DNA of 64,000 nucleotides from an uncultured Bacilli bacterium (GCA_934162285.1 CAKPHY010000001.1:1-64000); one strand, 5' to 3'; positions 24,575 to 35,330 are shown, numbered from the stretch's first letter. The notes: a model not told the origin generated them from the letters alone. A program made the numbers and translations.

Positions 24575-25278
24575 TTCATTTTTAAAACTTTTTTATAATC
24601 AAGTGAGGCACCACCTACTAGGAATCCGCCTACGTTTGATATTTCATTTAATACTTCAATACTTTTTTCGTTGACACTACCACCATACAATACTATTGGA
24701 TCAAAATTATAAATTTTCAAGGTTGTATCTTTAATATAGTTGATAGTTTCTTCAATTTCTCTTTTTTCTAGTATATCACCACTACCAATTGACCATAAAG
24801 GTTCATAGGCAATGATAACGTTTTTATATAAATTTTCATCAAGCTCTTTTAAATCATAAGTTATTTCTTTTTTTAGCACTCGAGTAGTTCTAAGCATTTC
24901 TCTTTCTTCTTTAGTTTCACCAATGCACAAAATAACTTTTAAATCATTAGCTAAAGCTTGTTTTATTTTTAAATTGATTAATTGATCAGATTCTGCTTGA
25001 TCGCTTCTTCTTTCACTATTACCAATTATTACATATTTGCCACCAATACTTTTCAATTGAGTACAAGATGTTTCACCAGTATGAGAACCATTATCAAATT
25101 CACTTATTGTTTGTGAACCTATAGAATATTCATTACTGATAAAATATGGTAAAAAGATAGTTGGGGGAAAGAATATAACATCTAAATTATTTATTCTGCC
25201 TTTAATATTGTCAATGTAGTTTTTAACATCACTATAATTGAAGTTCATCTTAAAGTTTAAAGCAAGAATTTTACTCAT
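24556..25278 (-). CDS. tpiA: Triosephosphate isomerase with the catalytic His replaced by Asn
   Basis: This 240-residue TIM barrel interconverts dihydroxyacetone phosphate and glyceraldehyde 3-phosphate. Lys is present (N-F-K-M-N), the base Glu is present ([11 protein letters not shown], which includes loop 6) and the phosphate loop L-Y-G-G-S-V is intact. In the signature I-G-H-S-E-R-R the His (position 95 of classical enzymes) is Asn (codon AAT; CAT would be one change away). The protein is slightly short (about 250 is usual). Activity may be reduced, or another tpiA may exist elsewhere. It overlaps the coiled-coil gene start by 4 bases. Confidence 0.88.
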   Translation of the reverse strand: MSKILALNFKMNFNYSDVKNYIDNIKGRINNLDVIFFPPTIFLPYFISNEYSIGSQTISEFDNGSHTGETSCTQLKSIGGKYVIIGNSERRSDQAESDQLINLKIKQALANDLKVILCIGETKEEREMLRTTRVLKKEITYDLKELDENLYKNVIIAYEPLWSIGSGDILEKREIEETINYIKDTTLKIYNFDPIVLYGGSVNEKSIEVLNEISNVGGFLVGGASLDYKKVLKMKEVVEK

Positions 25279-26747
25279 CGACGTTTAGCACCTTCACTAT
25301 TAGCTAAATGACCATATACTATTTGAAAATTTTCATATTGCCATTTAGTACAACCTAAGCTATTTTCTAAATTGCTTAAGGCTTTTTCTTTAGTTTCAAT
25401 TTTGGTAATAATTTGTTTTTCTTTAACTCTATATTTTTCTAGGTATTCTTCATATTTAGATATTTTTATTTCATAGGCATTTTTTTCATAATAATCCATC
25501 TTATTTTTCAATGCTATACATTTATTGCTAAGAATTTCTATACTTTCTTTTAAAGACTGATATGATGAATCGTTTTCTAAAATATTTTTTCTAATTTTTA
25601 TTATTTCTTTTTGAGGTGGATTATTTATGATGCGTAGATATTTTTTAAAATAATTATTTGTCGACATTCCCTTAGGAATATTCAAAAGGTTTGTCATTTT
25701 TTGTTTTACCATTTTGTTTTCTTGCTTATATAAATTCAGAATTCGATCGTAATAGCTTTGGTATGCTCTATACTGCTCACTTATAATACAATTCAATTCT
25801 TTAAGACGATTATCTATATCTAATTTAAGAATATCTAGGTCATCATTCATCTTGTTATAATTTGTAAGCATTTCTTGGCACTCTTTGTTGTATTCATTAT
25901 CAATATTGCTTTCGCTGCAAACATATTCTCCTTCATAAATTGTTCGATTTCGCTTAGTATAAAGAGATTGAATTGTTCCTTTTGTTGTCTCAATTTTATA
26001 TTGAAGACTTCTTATTTTTCTTTCGTATAGTGCTTTTAGCGAAAAATAATCTTTTTCTGTTGATGGTATTTTATTAATCTTAAAGTTAATTCGTGACCTA
26101 ACATATTCAGAAACTTTTTTAGCTTGGGTTCTCATCCAACTATCTTCATCATAAGATTCATCTTCCTCATTATACTGTCTGAATCCTCGGCTTTTGGTTC
26201 TATCAGTTTGATTTCTAAAATCATAATAGTTTTGATTATGATACTCTTCTTCATAAGCACCAGCACTTCTTCGTGATTGATTTTCTGTTTGATTACTTCT
26301 CCTTCTTCGAGGATCGTATTCTTCTTGATATTGCTTTTTTTCTTGTTCGTAAGCTTTTTGATATTCTTGTTCCGCACTATTGGTTTTATTTAAATGCCAT
26401 AAGTATGTAGTTTGACCCTCTTCATTAGCTTTTTTCACAATTTTTTTAACAGAATCAATAGTACCATTAAAATTTTGTAATACTTCAGTGGCTTTAGCAC
26501 CTAATTCTCGATTATCATGAAATGTATCAGGATGGATTATTGTTGGCACTGTTCGTGATAAACCATTAAAGTCAAATTTTAAAAGATCAACATCTTGTGT
26601 TGTTAATGTTTCATAATCGTCTTTGATGATGTTAAATGATTTTTCGTTTTTTTCAATAAGATTATTTATTTGAATAAATTTAATTATGTTATTTAAATTA
26701 TTAATAGTTTTTTCTACTTGTAATTCTAAATCATAAAGTTTTTCCAT
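25275..26747 (-). CDS. Coiled-coil protein of unknown function
   Basis: This is 490 residues from the ATG at 26747 (AGGGTG site; a GTG nine bases earlier overlaps that site). An N-terminal helical region of about 115 residues contains I-I-H-P-D-T-F followed by a helix resembling the end of a J-domain. A charged Gln/Arg/Glu/Tyr-rich low-complexity stretch (about 130-210) follows, then long coiled coils to the end. There is no signal peptide or transmembrane helix, so it is cytoplasmic. I do not recognise the family. A cytoskeletal or chaperone-adaptor role is a guess. It takes the place of the ecfA/truA genes that usually follow rplQ. Confidence 0.7.
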   Translation of the reverse strand: MEKLYDLELQVEKTINNLNNIIKFIQINNLIEKNEKSFNIIKDDYETLTTQDVDLLKFDFNGLSRTVPTIIHPDTFHDNRELGAKATEVLQNFNGTIDSVKKIVKKANEEGQTTYLWHLNKTNSAEQEYQKAYEQEKKQYQEEYDPRRRRSNQTENQSRRSAGAYEEEYHNQNYYDFRNQTDRTKSRGFRQYNEEDESYDEDSWMRTQAKKVSEYVRSRINFKINKIPSTEKDYFSLKALYERKIRSLQYKIETTKGTIQSLYTKRNRTIYEGEYVCSESNIDNEYNKECQEMLTNYNKMNDDLDILKLDIDNRLKELNCIISEQYRAYQSYYDRILNLYKQENKMVKQKMTNLLNIPKGMSTNNYFKKYLRIINNPPQKEIIKIRKNILENDSSYQSLKESIEILSNKCIALKNKMDYYEKNAYEIKISKYEEYLEKYRVKEKQIITKIETKEKALSNLENSLGCTKWQYENFQIVYGHLANSEGAKRR

Positions 26748-26808
26748 TTGAGTCACCCTATTCTATTAAAATTCTATCACATATTAAACTTTTTGACAAT
26801 AAAAAAAA

Positions 26809-26823
26809 GGCAAATTATTTGCC
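26809..26823 (-). terminator. Terminator of the ribosomal superoperon
   Basis: GGCAAAT/ATTTGCC stem plus T8 on the minus strand, at the end of rplQ. Confidence 0.85.
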
Positions 26824-27162
26824 TTCTACGATTTCTAAAATAACCATTAAAGCGTCATCGCCACGACGTTCGTCTAATTTTAAGATACGAGTATAACCAC
26901 CGTTACGATCTTTAAATCTTACGCTTAAGTCATTAAATACTTTTTTAACAGCTTCATTATCATTTTGTAAGAAAGCTAATGCTTTTCTACGAGATACTAA
27001 TGAACCATTTTTTCCATAACTAATCATTTTATCGAAGCAACCTCTAACTTCTTTAGCACGAGTTTCTGTTGTTTCAATTTTTTCATTCATGATTAAGTCT
27101 TTTGTTAAATTAGCTAGCATGCTACGACGATGCTTACTAGTGCGTCCTAATTTTCTGTACAC
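26815..27162 (-). CDS. rplQ: Ribosomal protein L17
   Basis: A 115-residue protein with [12 protein letters not shown] opening and the [12 protein letters not shown] motif. Last gene of the alpha part of the superoperon, normal length. Confidence 0.97.
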   Translation of the reverse strand: MYRKLGRTSKHRRSMLANLTKDLIMNEKIETTETRAKEVRGCFDKMISYGKNGSLVSRRKALAFLQNDNEAVKKVFNDLSVRFKDRNGGYTRILKLDERRGDDALMVILEIVEGK

Positions 27163-27176
27163 TTAGTATACCTCCC

Positions 27177-28127
27177 TTAATCTTCATCACGGAATTTAAG
27201 TCCCATATCTTTAATTTTGTCAATAACTTCTTTTAAAGATTTTTTACCTAAATTACGAATTTTCATCATTTCTAATTCGGATTTTTCAGTTAAATCTCCT
27301 AATGTAGAAATTCCGGCTCTCTTTAAGCAATTATAAGCACGTACTGAGAAATCTAAATCATCAATTGATGTTTCAAGCTTTTTCTGTTTGCTATCTTCTT
27401 GTTTAGCATTCATAATACCAGTCATATCAGCGATTTCACTGATGTTTGTAATAATATTTAAATGTTCAATTAAGATTTTAGCTCCTAAGGCCATTGCATC
27501 TTCTGGACGTAATGATCCATTAGTATAAACATTCATGATTAACTTATCATAATTTGCATCTTGACCAACACGAGCAGCTTCAACTTCATAGTTGATTCTT
27601 GTTATTGGAGAAAATAATGCATCAATTGGAATATAACCAATTTTACTATTATCAGCATATTCTTTATTTTCATTGGCTGGAACATAACCACGACCATTAG
27701 CAATTATTAATTCCATATCTAACTTTCCACCTTTTGCTAAAGTCGCAATTTCTTGATCCTTATTAATTATTTCAACATCTGAATCGCATACAATATCAGC
27801 AGCAGTTACTACTCTTTCTTCAGAAACATTAATATGACATACTTTTGTTTCTTCTGAATGATTTTTTACAACAACATTTTTTAAATTTAAAACGATTGTT
27901 GTTACATCTTCAACTACGCTTTCGATTGTTTGGAATTCATGCATTACACCATCAATTTTGATAGCTACAATTGCACTACCAGGCATGCTTGAAAGCATAA
28001 CTCTTCTTAAAGCATTACCTAAAGTAATTCCAAAACCTCTTTCTAAAGGTTCTAATTCAAATTTTCCATAATTACTATTCTCTACATATTCTGCAATTTT
28101 ATATATAGGCTTTTCAAAATTTAACAT
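27177..28127 (-). CDS. rpoA: RNA polymerase alpha subunit
   Basis: A 316-residue subunit that assembles the core enzyme. The N-terminal dimerisation domain (G-F-G-I-T-L-G-N-A-L-R-R-V) and the C-terminal helix-hairpin-helix DNA/activator-binding domain (S-V-R-A-Y-N-C-L-K-R-A-G-I) are complete. It sits between rpsK and rplQ as in other Bacilli. Confidence 0.97.
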   Translation of the reverse strand: MLNFEKPIYKIAEYVENSNYGKFELEPLERGFGITLGNALRRVMLSSMPGSAIVAIKIDGVMHEFQTIESVVEDVTTIVLNLKNVVVKNHSEETKVCHINVSEERVVTAADIVCDSDVEIINKDQEIATLAKGGKLDMELIIANGRGYVPANENKEYADNSKIGYIPIDALFSPITRINYEVEAARVGQDANYDKLIMNVYTNGSLRPEDAMALGAKILIEHLNIITNISEIADMTGIMNAKQEDSKQKKLETSIDDLDFSVRAYNCLKRAGISTLGDLTEKSELEMMKIRNLGKKSLKEVIDKIKDMGLKFRDED

Positions 28128-28154
28128 GTTTCCATCCTCCTTTTTTTATTTATA

Positions 28155-28538
28155 CTATCCACGTGGACGTTTTGGTGGACGACATCCGTTGTGTGGAATA
28201 GGTGTTACATCAGAGATGGTAGTTATTTCTAGTCCAGCAGTTTGTAATGAACGAATTGCTGTTTCACGACCAGAGCCTAAGCCCTTAGCAAATACTTCAA
28301 CTTTACGCATTCCCATATCATATGCAGTCTTTCCTGCAGCTTCTGCAGCCATACCAGCAGCAAATGGTGTTGATTTTTTGCTTCCTTTAAATCCTAAAGT
28401 ACCAGCTGAAGCCCAACTAATTGCGTTTCCTGCTTCATCACATATTGTAACAATTGTGTTATTAAATGTTGAATGAATGTAAGCTTGACCTTGTGGTACA
28501 TTCTTTTTAACTTTACGTTTTCTTGGTTTATAAGCCAT
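28155..28538 (-). CDS. rpsK: Ribosomal protein S11
   Basis: A 127-residue 30S platform protein with the T-F-N-N-T-I-V-T-I core and the C-terminal [12 protein letters not shown] motif. A GGAGGT site precedes it. Confidence 0.97.
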   Translation of the reverse strand: MAYKPRKRKVKKNVPQGQAYIHSTFNNTIVTICDEAGNAISWASAGTLGFKGSKKSTPFAAGMAAEAAGKTAYDMGMRKVEVFAKGLGSGRETAIRSLQTAGLEITTISDVTPIPHNGCRPPKRPRG

Positions 28539-28566
28539 TTATATAACCTCCTTTAATTAGTTACGA

Positions 28567-28932
28567 TTATTTTTTCTTATTTGCAACTACTTTTCCTTTA
28601 CCTTTACGTGTTCTAGCATTTCTGTTAGTTCTTTGACCACGAACTGGTAATCCTTTTTTATGACGAGTTCCTTCGTATGAGTTAATTTCCATCTTTGTTT
28701 TGATGTTCATATTAACTTCACGTCTTAACTCACCTTCAGTTTGATATTTATTTACTTCATCACGAATACGTGAGATTTCTTCATTTGTTAGATCTTCTGC
28801 TTTTTTATCTTTATCAACATTTGCAGCTTCTAATATTTTATTTGATAAACTTCTGCCGATACCATAAATATATGTTAAGGCAATTTCAACTCTCTTATTA
28901 TTTGGTATATCTACACCTTTAATACGTGCCAT
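28567..28932 (-). CDS. rpsM: Ribosomal protein S13
   Basis: A 121-residue 30S head protein. It shows A-R-I-K-G-V-D-I-P, the helix-two-turn-helix Y-G-I-G-R-S-L-S, and the basic tail [14 protein letters not shown] that contacts P-site tRNA. Confidence 0.97.
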   Translation of the reverse strand: MARIKGVDIPNNKRVEIALTYIYGIGRSLSNKILEAANVDKDKKAEDLTNEEISRIRDEVNKYQTEGELRREVNMNIKTKMEINSYEGTRHKKGLPVRGQRTNRNARTRKGKGKVVANKKK

Positions 28933-28947
28933 AAAACACCTCCTATT

Positions 28948-29061
28948 TTAACCTTGTTTTTGTTTATGCTTTGGATTTTCGCATATAACATATACTTTTC
29001 CTTTACGTCTTACTATCTTACATTTAGGACAGATAGGTTTTACTGATGGTTTAATTTTCAT
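28948..29061 (-). CDS. rpmJ: Ribosomal protein L36
   Basis: A 37-residue gene that is easy to miss. The product starts [14 protein letters not shown] and has C11, C14, C27 and H32 as zinc ligands, the usual zinc-ribbon form. It lies between infA and rpsM in the standard order, with a GGAGG site. Confidence 0.95.
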   Translation of the reverse strand: MKIKPSVKPICPKCKIVRRKGKVYVICENPKHKQKQG

Positions 29062-29072
29062 CTAAATCCCTC

Positions 29073-29288
29073 CTACTTTCTATAGGTTATACGCCCACGT
29101 GTTAAATCATATAGCGAGATCGCTACTGTTACTGTATCACCTGGTGAAATACGAATATTATTTACTCGCATTTTACCAGAAACCTGGGCTATTACAGTAT
29201 GTTTATTTTCTAATTCTATTCTAAAATCGCCTCTAGGTAAAACATCTATTACTTTACCTTCAACTTCAATTACGTCATCCTTTGCCAT
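29073..29288 (-). CDS. infA: Translation initiation factor IF-1
   Basis: A 71-residue OB-fold protein blocking the A site during initiation. [10 protein letters not shown] and [10 protein letters not shown] are typical. GGTGAT site, 4 bases after map. Confidence 0.97.
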   Translation of the reverse strand: MAKDDVIEVEGKVIDVLPRGDFRIELENKHTVIAQVSGKMRVNNIRISPGDTVTVAISLYDLTRGRITYRK

Positions 29289-29292
29289 TTTA

Positions 29293-30039
29293 TCACCTCT
29301 TTGTTAATATTGTATATCCGTCTTTTTCAACTACTACTGTATGTTCGAAATGAGCAGACGGTTTACCATCCGCGGTAATAATTGTCCAATCATCATCGAG
29401 AATATATATATCTGGTGTTCCTAAATTCAGCATTGGTTCAACTGCAATCGTCATACCAGCTTTTAAAATAGGTCCTTTCCCTGGTGTTCCATAATTTGGT
29501 ACATCTGGATCTTCGTGAACTACTTCACCAACTCCATGTCCAACTAATTCTTTAACTACACCAAGTTTATATTTTTTTGCATATGTTGCAATTGCATTAC
29601 CGATGTCTCCAATATGAGCTCCTTCTTTAACTACACTTAAACCTTCAAATAAAGATTGTTCAGTGTGTTTTAATAGTTCTTCTTTTTCTTTACTAATTGT
29701 TCCTACAGGATATGTCCAAGCTGAATCTCCATGATAGCCTTTATAACATGCACCAATATCAACAGAGATTATATCTCCATTTTTTAATTTTCTTTTACTT
29801 GGAATACCATGAACAACTTCATCATTGATTGATGTACAAATTGTTGCTGGAAATCCTTCATAATTTAAGAAAGATGGTGTTGCGTCTTGGCTAATAATGA
29901 AATCATAAGCTAATTTATCTAATTCCTTAGTAGTAATACCTGGTTTTATAAATGGCTTTAAATAATTGTGAGTTGCCCCAACAATTGATCCAGCTTTTTT
30001 CATTAATTCAATTTCGCGCTCTGACTTAATTGTAATCAT
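29293..30039 (-). CDS. map: Methionine aminopeptidase type I
   Basis: This 248-residue enzyme removes the initiator Met. The metal-binding set is visible: D in S-V-D-I-G, D in H-G-D-S-A, H in G-H-G-V-G-E, E in A-V-E-P-M-L and E in H-F-E-H-T-V. It lacks the N-terminal zinc-finger/SH3 extension, so it is type Ia. It is in its usual place between adk and infA. Confidence 0.97.
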   Translation of the reverse strand: MITIKSEREIELMKKAGSIVGATHNYLKPFIKPGITTKELDKLAYDFIISQDATPSFLNYEGFPATICTSINDEVVHGIPSKRKLKNGDIISVDIGACYKGYHGDSAWTYPVGTISKEKEELLKHTEQSLFEGLSVVKEGAHIGDIGNAIATYAKKYKLGVVKELVGHGVGEVVHEDPDVPNYGTPGKGPILKAGMTIAVEPMLNLGTPDIYILDDDWTIITADGKPSAHFEHTVVVEKDGYTILTKR

Positions 30040-30041
30040 TT

Positions 30042-30677
30042 CTAATCCTGACTATCTAGTATATTTTTGACATCTGCAAATGTATCTTCTTTTTTATCAT
30101 GTGATTTTATAATATATAAGCAATTTTGATTACGATAGTAATCCAATAAACCTTGAACGTTATTTAAATAAGTATTAAATCTTACTTTGAATGATTCTTC
30201 ATTATCATCACTTCTGCCTTGTAATTCGACATTACAATTATCACATAAGTTAGCATTCTTTGGTTTCATTTCAGAATATTTATTATAAATCTTACCACAT
30301 TTTGGACAAGATAGGCGTCCAAGTGTTCTTTCTAGAGCAACTTGCTCTTCTACTTCTATATTAATTACAACATAATTGCTAAAAAATTTATCTAATATTT
30401 TGGCTTGATTTAAAGTTCTTGGAAAGCCATCCAAGACAACAGCAACATTACCTAATTCTTTTAATTTAGCTTGAAGTAATTTAGCTGTTGTTTCATCATC
30501 AATTAAAATTCCTTTAGAGATTTTTTCATGAATTTCACGATTTAATTCTGTTGAATCATCTAAATCTCTAAATAATTGACCCATGGAAATATGTTTATAT
30601 CCATATTCACGAACTAACAATTCACATTGAGTTCCTTTACCAGCAGCTGGAGCACCATATAAAATAATGTTTTTCAT
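30042..30677 (-). CDS. adk: Adenylate kinase, zinc-binding lid type
   Basis: A 211-residue enzyme (ATP + AMP to 2 ADP). P-loop G-A-P-A-A-G-K-G-T, AMP site and D-G-F-P-R-T-L, and a lid with C-P-K-C...C-D-N-C that binds zinc as in Gram-positive adenylate kinases. It ends 2 bases before map and starts at the secY stop. Confidence 0.97.
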   Translation of the reverse strand: MKNIILYGAPAAGKGTQCELLVREYGYKHISMGQLFRDLDDSTELNREIHEKISKGILIDDETTAKLLQAKLKELGNVAVVLDGFPRTLNQAKILDKFFSNYVVINIEVEEQVALERTLGRLSCPKCGKIYNKYSEMKPKNANLCDNCNVELQGRSDDNEESFKVRFNTYLNNVQGLLDYYRNQNCLYIIKSHDKKEDTFADVKNILDSQD

Positions 30678-31931
30678 TTATCTTCTCCCTTTTGTATAAT
30701 TTCTGCTTAATATTAAACTTTCTAATTGTTTGTAAGTTTCTAAGGCAACACCGACAACTATTAATAATCCTGTACCACCTAAGGCAATACTACTGCTTAA
30801 ACCAGTTATCCAAACAAATATTGTTGGTAATGCTGCTAATAAAGCAAGTAATGCAGCTCCGACAAAAGTTATATGATTTATTACATTTTTAATATAGGTA
30901 ATTGTTGTTTCACCTGGACGCACACCTGGAATATAGCCACCATTTTTTTGTAAATTTTCAGCCATATCTTTTGGTTTTAATTGTGCATAAGTGTAAAAGT
31001 AAGAAAAACCAAATATTAATAAAATATAAAGTATAAATCCTGTTGGTGAAGTTGTTGATAACCACTTTTCAGTGAATGTTGTTATCTTTTCAACTTTGAA
31101 AAATTGAGCAATAAATGCTGGCATTTGTAATAATGCTGATGCAAATATTACGGGAATAACTCCAGCAGAATTTAAACGGAATGGAATATAACTTTGTTTT
31201 CCTCCAACAGCCGTTGATTTATTGGCATATTGGATTGGTACTCTTCTTTCAGCATTTTCTTCAAAAACTACTGCAAGAACAATGAAAATATATAACAAGA
31301 TATAAACAACAAATTTTATAATACCTGCTACTGTTGCACCTTCCATAAATATTTGGTAGGCTTGAACAAAGGTATTTGGTAAAGTCATTAAAATACCTGC
31401 CATGATAATCATTGAAATACCATTGCCGATTCCTTTTTGAGTCATTTGATCACCTAGCCATAATAGCAAAGATGTACCTGCTGTCATAACTAAAGCGAAC
31501 TTTAAGTATTGTTCAAATGAACCTCCTTGAATAATTGCAAATGAGAACATATATCCTTGGATAAATGCCATTGCAATTCCCAAGTAACGGGTAATTTTAT
31601 TTAATTTTACTTGACCTGTATGTCCTTCTTTGGCTAAGTCAGCTAAATATGGAATAATATCCATTTGTAATAACTGAATTATGAAAGAAGCAGTAATGTA
31701 TGGAGATACTCCTAAAGCAAAAATTGAAAATTGCTCTAAAGCGCCACCACCCATTACATTTAATAGTTGAAAATATTTTAATGTACTTAATCCTAATTGC
31801 GCTTTATTTATTCCTGGAATAACTATTGCTGTTCCTAATTTAAAAATAAATAAGGCAAATAGAGTAAAATATATTTTCTTTCTTATATCTTTATTTTTGG
31901 GATTAAATATTTGCTTTAATGTTGCAAACAT
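30678..31931 (-). CDS. secY: Protein translocase subunit SecY
   Basis: A 417-residue channel protein with ten hydrophobic helices, the G-V-S-P-Y-I-T-A-S-F-I motif in helix 2 (plug region) and the R-R-V-P-I-Q-Y cytoplasmic loop. It forms the Sec pore with SecE and SecG. One base separates it from rplO. Confidence 0.97.
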   Translation of the reverse strand: MFATLKQIFNPKNKDIRKKIYFTLFALFIFKLGTAIVIPGINKAQLGLSTLKYFQLLNVMGGGALEQFSIFALGVSPYITASFIIQLLQMDIIPYLADLAKEGHTGQVKLNKITRYLGIAMAFIQGYMFSFAIIQGGSFEQYLKFALVMTAGTSLLLWLGDQMTQKGIGNGISMIIMAGILMTLPNTFVQAYQIFMEGATVAGIIKFVVYILLYIFIVLAVVFEENAERRVPIQYANKSTAVGGKQSYIPFRLNSAGVIPVIFASALLQMPAFIAQFFKVEKITTFTEKWLSTTSPTGFILYILLIFGFSYFYTYAQLKPKDMAENLQKNGGYIPGVRPGETTITYIKNVINHITFVGAALLALLAALPTIFVWITGLSSSIALGGTGLLIVVGVALETYKQLESLILSRNYTKGRR

Positions 31932-31932
31932 A

Positions 31933-32376
31933 TTAGATCACCTCTGCTTTTCCACCTATTTTTTCGATTTCTCTTAAGGCAGCATCAGAGAATTTGTTAG
32001 CTTTAACTGTGATCTTCTTTGTTAAAGTTCCATTGCCTAAAACCTTAACTCCGTCTAATTGTTTTTTAATAAGTCCCATTTCTTTTAATAATTCCGGTGT
32101 TACTACAGCACCTTCTTCAAATTTATCTAAATCACTTAAATTAATAACTGCATATCTTGTTTTAAATAATGCATTTTTGAATCCACGTTTTGGTAAACGA
32201 CGGAATAATGGTAATTGGCCACCTTCGAAGCCTGGACGAACGCCGCCACCGCTTCTAGCATTTTGACCTTTATGACCTTTTCCTGAAGTTTTTCCTAAAC
32301 CTGATCCTGGTCCACGACCAACTCTTTTACGAGTTTGTTTAGCACCAACTGGTGCATACATACAATTTAATTTCAT
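31933..32376 (-). CDS. rplO: Ribosomal protein L15
   Basis: A 147-residue protein with [20 protein letters not shown] and [13 protein letters not shown]. Its start shares a base with the rpsE stop, leaving no room for rpmD, which usually sits here. Confidence 0.97.
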   Translation of the reverse strand: MKLNCMYAPVGAKQTRKRVGRGPGSGLGKTSGKGHKGQNARSGGGVRPGFEGGQLPLFRRLPKRGFKNALFKTRYAVINLSDLDKFEEGAVVTPELLKEMGLIKKQLDGVKVLGNGTLTKKITVKANKFSDAALREIEKIGGKAEVI

Positions 32377-32879
32377 TATAATTCCTCAACTTTCTTACCA
32401 CGAAGTTTAGCAACTTCTTCAGTAGTTTTTTGAGCAGCTAATGCCTTTAATGTTGCACGAGCCATATTAATTTTAGTGTTTGAACCTAATGATTTAGATA
32501 ATACATCTTTAACGCCTGCTAATTCTAGTACGGCGCGAACTGGACCACCTGCTTTAACTCCAGTACCTTCGGCAGCAGGTTTTAACATAACTTTACTAGC
32601 GCCTTCAACACCGTAAGCTTCATGTGGAATAGTACGACCATCAACGATTGAAACTTTAACGATATCTTTTGCTGCAGCTGCACTGGCTTTTTTAATTGCA
32701 TCTGGAACTTCGTTTGCTTTTCCAGTACCAATTCCTACTAAGCCATTACGATTTCCAACTGCAACAGTCGCTGAAAAACGGAAATGACGACCACCTTTTG
32801 TTACTTTCGTAACACGACCAATATTGATTATTTCTTCATCATATTGTTTTTGACGTGGTTCTCTTTTAGCTTTTTCCAT
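32376..32879 (-). CDS. rpsE: Ribosomal protein S5
   Basis: A 167-residue decoding-site protein: [15 protein letters not shown] in the N-domain and [12 protein letters not shown] in the C-domain. Normal length. Confidence 0.97.
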   Translation of the reverse strand: MEKAKREPRQKQYDEEIINIGRVTKVTKGGRHFRFSATVAVGNRNGLVGIGTGKANEVPDAIKKASAAAAKDIVKVSIVDGRTIPHEAYGVEGASKVMLKPAAEGTGVKAGGPVRAVLELAGVKDVLSKSLGSNTKINMARATLKALAAQKTTEEVAKLRGKKVEEL

Positions 32880-32892
32880 TGTTTTCCTCCTT

Positions 32893-33255
32893 TTAGAATT
32901 CTAATCCATTTTCACGTGCTGCTTCTGCTAAAGCTTTAACACGTCCATGATAAAGGTAGCCACCTCTATCAAATACTACTTTAGTTATTTTTGCTTCTTT
33001 TGCTCTTTTAGCAAGAAGAACGCCAACTTGAATAGCAGCTTCTACATTGCTACCATTTTCAAGTTTTAATTCTTTATCGATAGAAGAAGCACTAACTAAT
33101 GTACGAGCATTTTCGTCATCAATAATTTGTGCAAAAATGTTAGCATTTGATCTATATACATTTAAACGTGGAACACTTGGAGTGCCTACTACATTTTTTC
33201 TTACACGATCATGTCTTAATTTTCGCATTTCATTACGAGATTCTTTTTTAATCAT
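32893..33255 (-). CDS. rplR: Ribosomal protein L18
   Basis: A 120-residue 5S rRNA-binding protein with [13 protein letters not shown] and [12 protein letters not shown]. The second ATG at residue 9 (M-R-K-L-R-H) is a possible alternative start. Confidence 0.96.
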   Translation of the reverse strand: MIKKESRNEMRKLRHDRVRKNVVGTPSVPRLNVYRSNANIFAQIIDDENARTLVSASSIDKELKLENGSNVEAAIQVGVLLAKRAKEAKITKVVFDRGGYLYHGRVKALAEAARENGLEF

Positions 33256-33278
33256 GAGTATTACTCTCCTTTACTTAA

Positions 33279-33809
33279 TTAAGCCGCTTTTTTACCGACT
33301 TTACGACGAATTACTTCGCCACTATAACGAATACCTTTTCCCTTATATGGTTCTGGTTTTCTAATTTTTCTAATGTTAGCAGCATATTCGCCTACAAGAC
33401 ATTTATCAATACCTCTTATAAATAATTCAGTGTTGCTTGGAGATTCCAATTTAATGCCTTCAGGAATATCTACTTCAACTGGATGTGAGAATCCAGCAGT
33501 TATAACTAATTGGTTACCTTTTAGAGCAAAACGATATCCTACACCTACAGCTTCTAATTTCTTTTCAAAACCATCTGTAACACCAATAATAGCATTATGA
33601 AGATTGGCATTAACTGTACCATGTAAATTTTTAATTGTATCATTATCTCTAGTAACGATAGCTTCTGTTCCATGTATATTAACATTAATTCCATTTGGAA
33701 CTACAACGTTTAACTCACCTTTTGGTCCAGCAACATGAACGTTACCTTCACCAACAGTGATAGTTACAGAAGCTGGTATAGTTAAAATTTTATTACCTAT
33801 ACGACTCAT
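33279..33809 (-). CDS. rplF: Ribosomal protein L6
   Basis: A 176-residue protein with two L6 repeats. M-S-R-I-G-N-K and the C-terminal E-P-Y-K-G-K-G-I-R-Y are diagnostic. Confidence 0.97.
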   Translation of the reverse strand: MSRIGNKILTIPASVTITVGEGNVHVAGPKGELNVVVPNGINVNIHGTEAIVTRDNDTIKNLHGTVNANLHNAIIGVTDGFEKKLEAVGVGYRFALKGNQLVITAGFSHPVEVDIPEGIKLESPSNTELFIRGIDKCLVGEYAANIRKIRKPEPYKGKGIRYSGEVIRRKVGKKAA

Positions 33810-33824
33810 AATATCTCTCCATTT

Positions 33825-34220
33825 CTACCAGATATAAGCTAATACTTCGCCGCCAAGATTTTCTTTTCTTGCATTTTTATCAGTCATTAAACCTTTTGAT
33901 GTTGATAATATTGCAATACCTAAACCATTTAATACTTTTGGCACCTCATCAGCTTTAACGTAAACACGTAATCCTGGTTTTGAGATTCTCTTTAAGCCAG
34001 TGATAACACGTTCTCTTTTTTCTGTATATCTTAAACTTAAGACAATAGTATTTTGAACACTATTTTTCTTAATTTTGTAATCATTTATAAACCCTTCTTC
34101 TTTTAAAATACGGGCAATTTCTTCTTTTAGTTTTGAAGCGGGTACTTCAACTTCTTTATCGCGCATTTGATTTGCATTACGAACTCTTGTAAGCATATCT
34201 GCGATTGGATCTGTTACCAT
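33825..34220 (-). CDS. rpsH: Ribosomal protein S8
   Basis: A 131-residue 16S-binding protein with [13 protein letters not shown] and the C-terminal S-T-S-K-G-L-M-T-D loop. Confidence 0.97.
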   Translation of the reverse strand: MVTDPIADMLTRVRNANQMRDKEVEVPASKLKEEIARILKEEGFINDYKIKKNSVQNTIVLSLRYTEKRERVITGLKRISKPGLRVYVKADEVPKVLNGLGIAILSTSKGLMTDKNARKENLGGEVLAYIW

Positions 34221-34241
34221 ATATATCCTCCCTTCATTATC

Positions 34242-34427
34242 CTACCAGCTAGATTTTTTCATTCCTGGTATTTGTCCTTTATAAGCTAACTCTCTAAAAC
34301 AGATACGACAAATGCCATATTTACTAAGAACTGCATGTGGTCTTCCACAACGAGTGCATCGTGTGTAAGCACGTGTAGAGAACTTAGGTTTACGGTTAGC
34401 TTTTATAATCATGCTTTTTTTAGCCAT
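34242..34427 (-). CDS. rpsZ: Ribosomal protein S14, zinc-ribbon type
   Basis: A 61-residue short form of S14 with C-T-R-C and C-R-I-C zinc ligands. It is the C+ paralogue; the zinc-independent long form is not in this window. Confidence 0.97.
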   Translation of the reverse strand: MAKKSMIIKANRKPKFSTRAYTRCTRCGRPHAVLSKYGICRICFRELAYKGQIPGMKKSSW

Positions 34428-34446
34428 AAATTCCTCCTAATTATAG

Positions 34447-34986
34447 TTATTTTTTAAACGGCATCCCAAAGCCTTTTAATAAATCATACGCTTCTTCATT
34501 TGACTTAGCTGTTGTTACAAATACAACGTCCATTCCACGTACTTTAACTACGTTATCGTATTCAATTTCAGAAAAAATTAATTGTTCTGTTAATCCTAAT
34601 GTATAGTTTCCTCTACCATCGAATGATTTTGGAGAAATACCTCTAAAATCTCTTACACGTGGTAATGCTATACGAATTAATTTTTCTAAGAAGTTATACA
34701 TATTTTCACCTCTTAGAGTAACTTTACAACCAATTGATTGTCCGGCTCTTAATTTGAAACCAGCAATTGCTTTTTTAGCTTTTGTTGCAACTGGTTTTTG
34801 ACCTGTAATTAATTCTAATTCATTCATTGCAGCTTCTAATAATTTTGAATTAGTTGTTGCATCTCCTGTACCAATATTTACTACAATCTTTTCAAGTTTT
34901 GGAACATTCATTACAGTTGTATATTTATATTTTTCCATCATTGAAGGTACGATTTCTTTTGTATATTTTTCTTTTAGGTGGTTCAT
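34447..34986 (-). CDS. rplE: Ribosomal protein L5
   Basis: A 179-residue 5S/P-tRNA-binding protein: [15 protein letters not shown] and [10 protein letters not shown] near the end. Normal length. Confidence 0.97.
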   Translation of the reverse strand: MNHLKEKYTKEIVPSMMEKYKYTTVMNVPKLEKIVVNIGTGDATTNSKLLEAAMNELELITGQKPVATKAKKAIAGFKLRAGQSIGCKVTLRGENMYNFLEKLIRIALPRVRDFRGISPKSFDGRGNYTLGLTEQLIFSEIEYDNVVKVRGMDVVFVTTAKSNEEAYDLLKGFGMPFKK

Positions 34987-35003
34987 AAATACCCTCCTTC
35001 CAA

Positions 35004-35312
35004 TTAATCAAGGCTTTCATTAGAAGTGCGTGCAATTCTAATCTTCTTGCCTTTTTTATCTACAGTATGACCGATACGAGTAGGTTTATTTGTTTTTGGA
35101 TCAATTAACATTACATTTGATGCATGAATTGGTGCTTCGCGATCAACGATACTACCTTCTCTTTGTCCATTTGGTTTCAAATGTTTCTTACGAATATTAA
35201 CGCCTTCAACAACAACTCTGTTTTCATCACGAAGGATTTGAGTAATTTTACCTTGTTTTCCCTTTGATGATCCAGAAATAACTACTACTTTATCTCCAGT
35301 TTTAAAGTTCAT
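35004..35312 (-). CDS. rplX: Ribosomal protein L24
   Basis: A 102-residue assembly initiator with KOW motif [16 protein letters not shown]. Confidence 0.97.
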   Translation of the reverse strand: MNFKTGDKVVVISGSSKGKQGKITQILRDENRVVVEGVNIRKKHLKPNGQREGSIVDREAPIHASNVMLIDPKTNKPTRIGHTVDKKGKKIRIARTSNESLD

Positions 35313-35330
35313 GTTTTACCTCCTTTAAGG

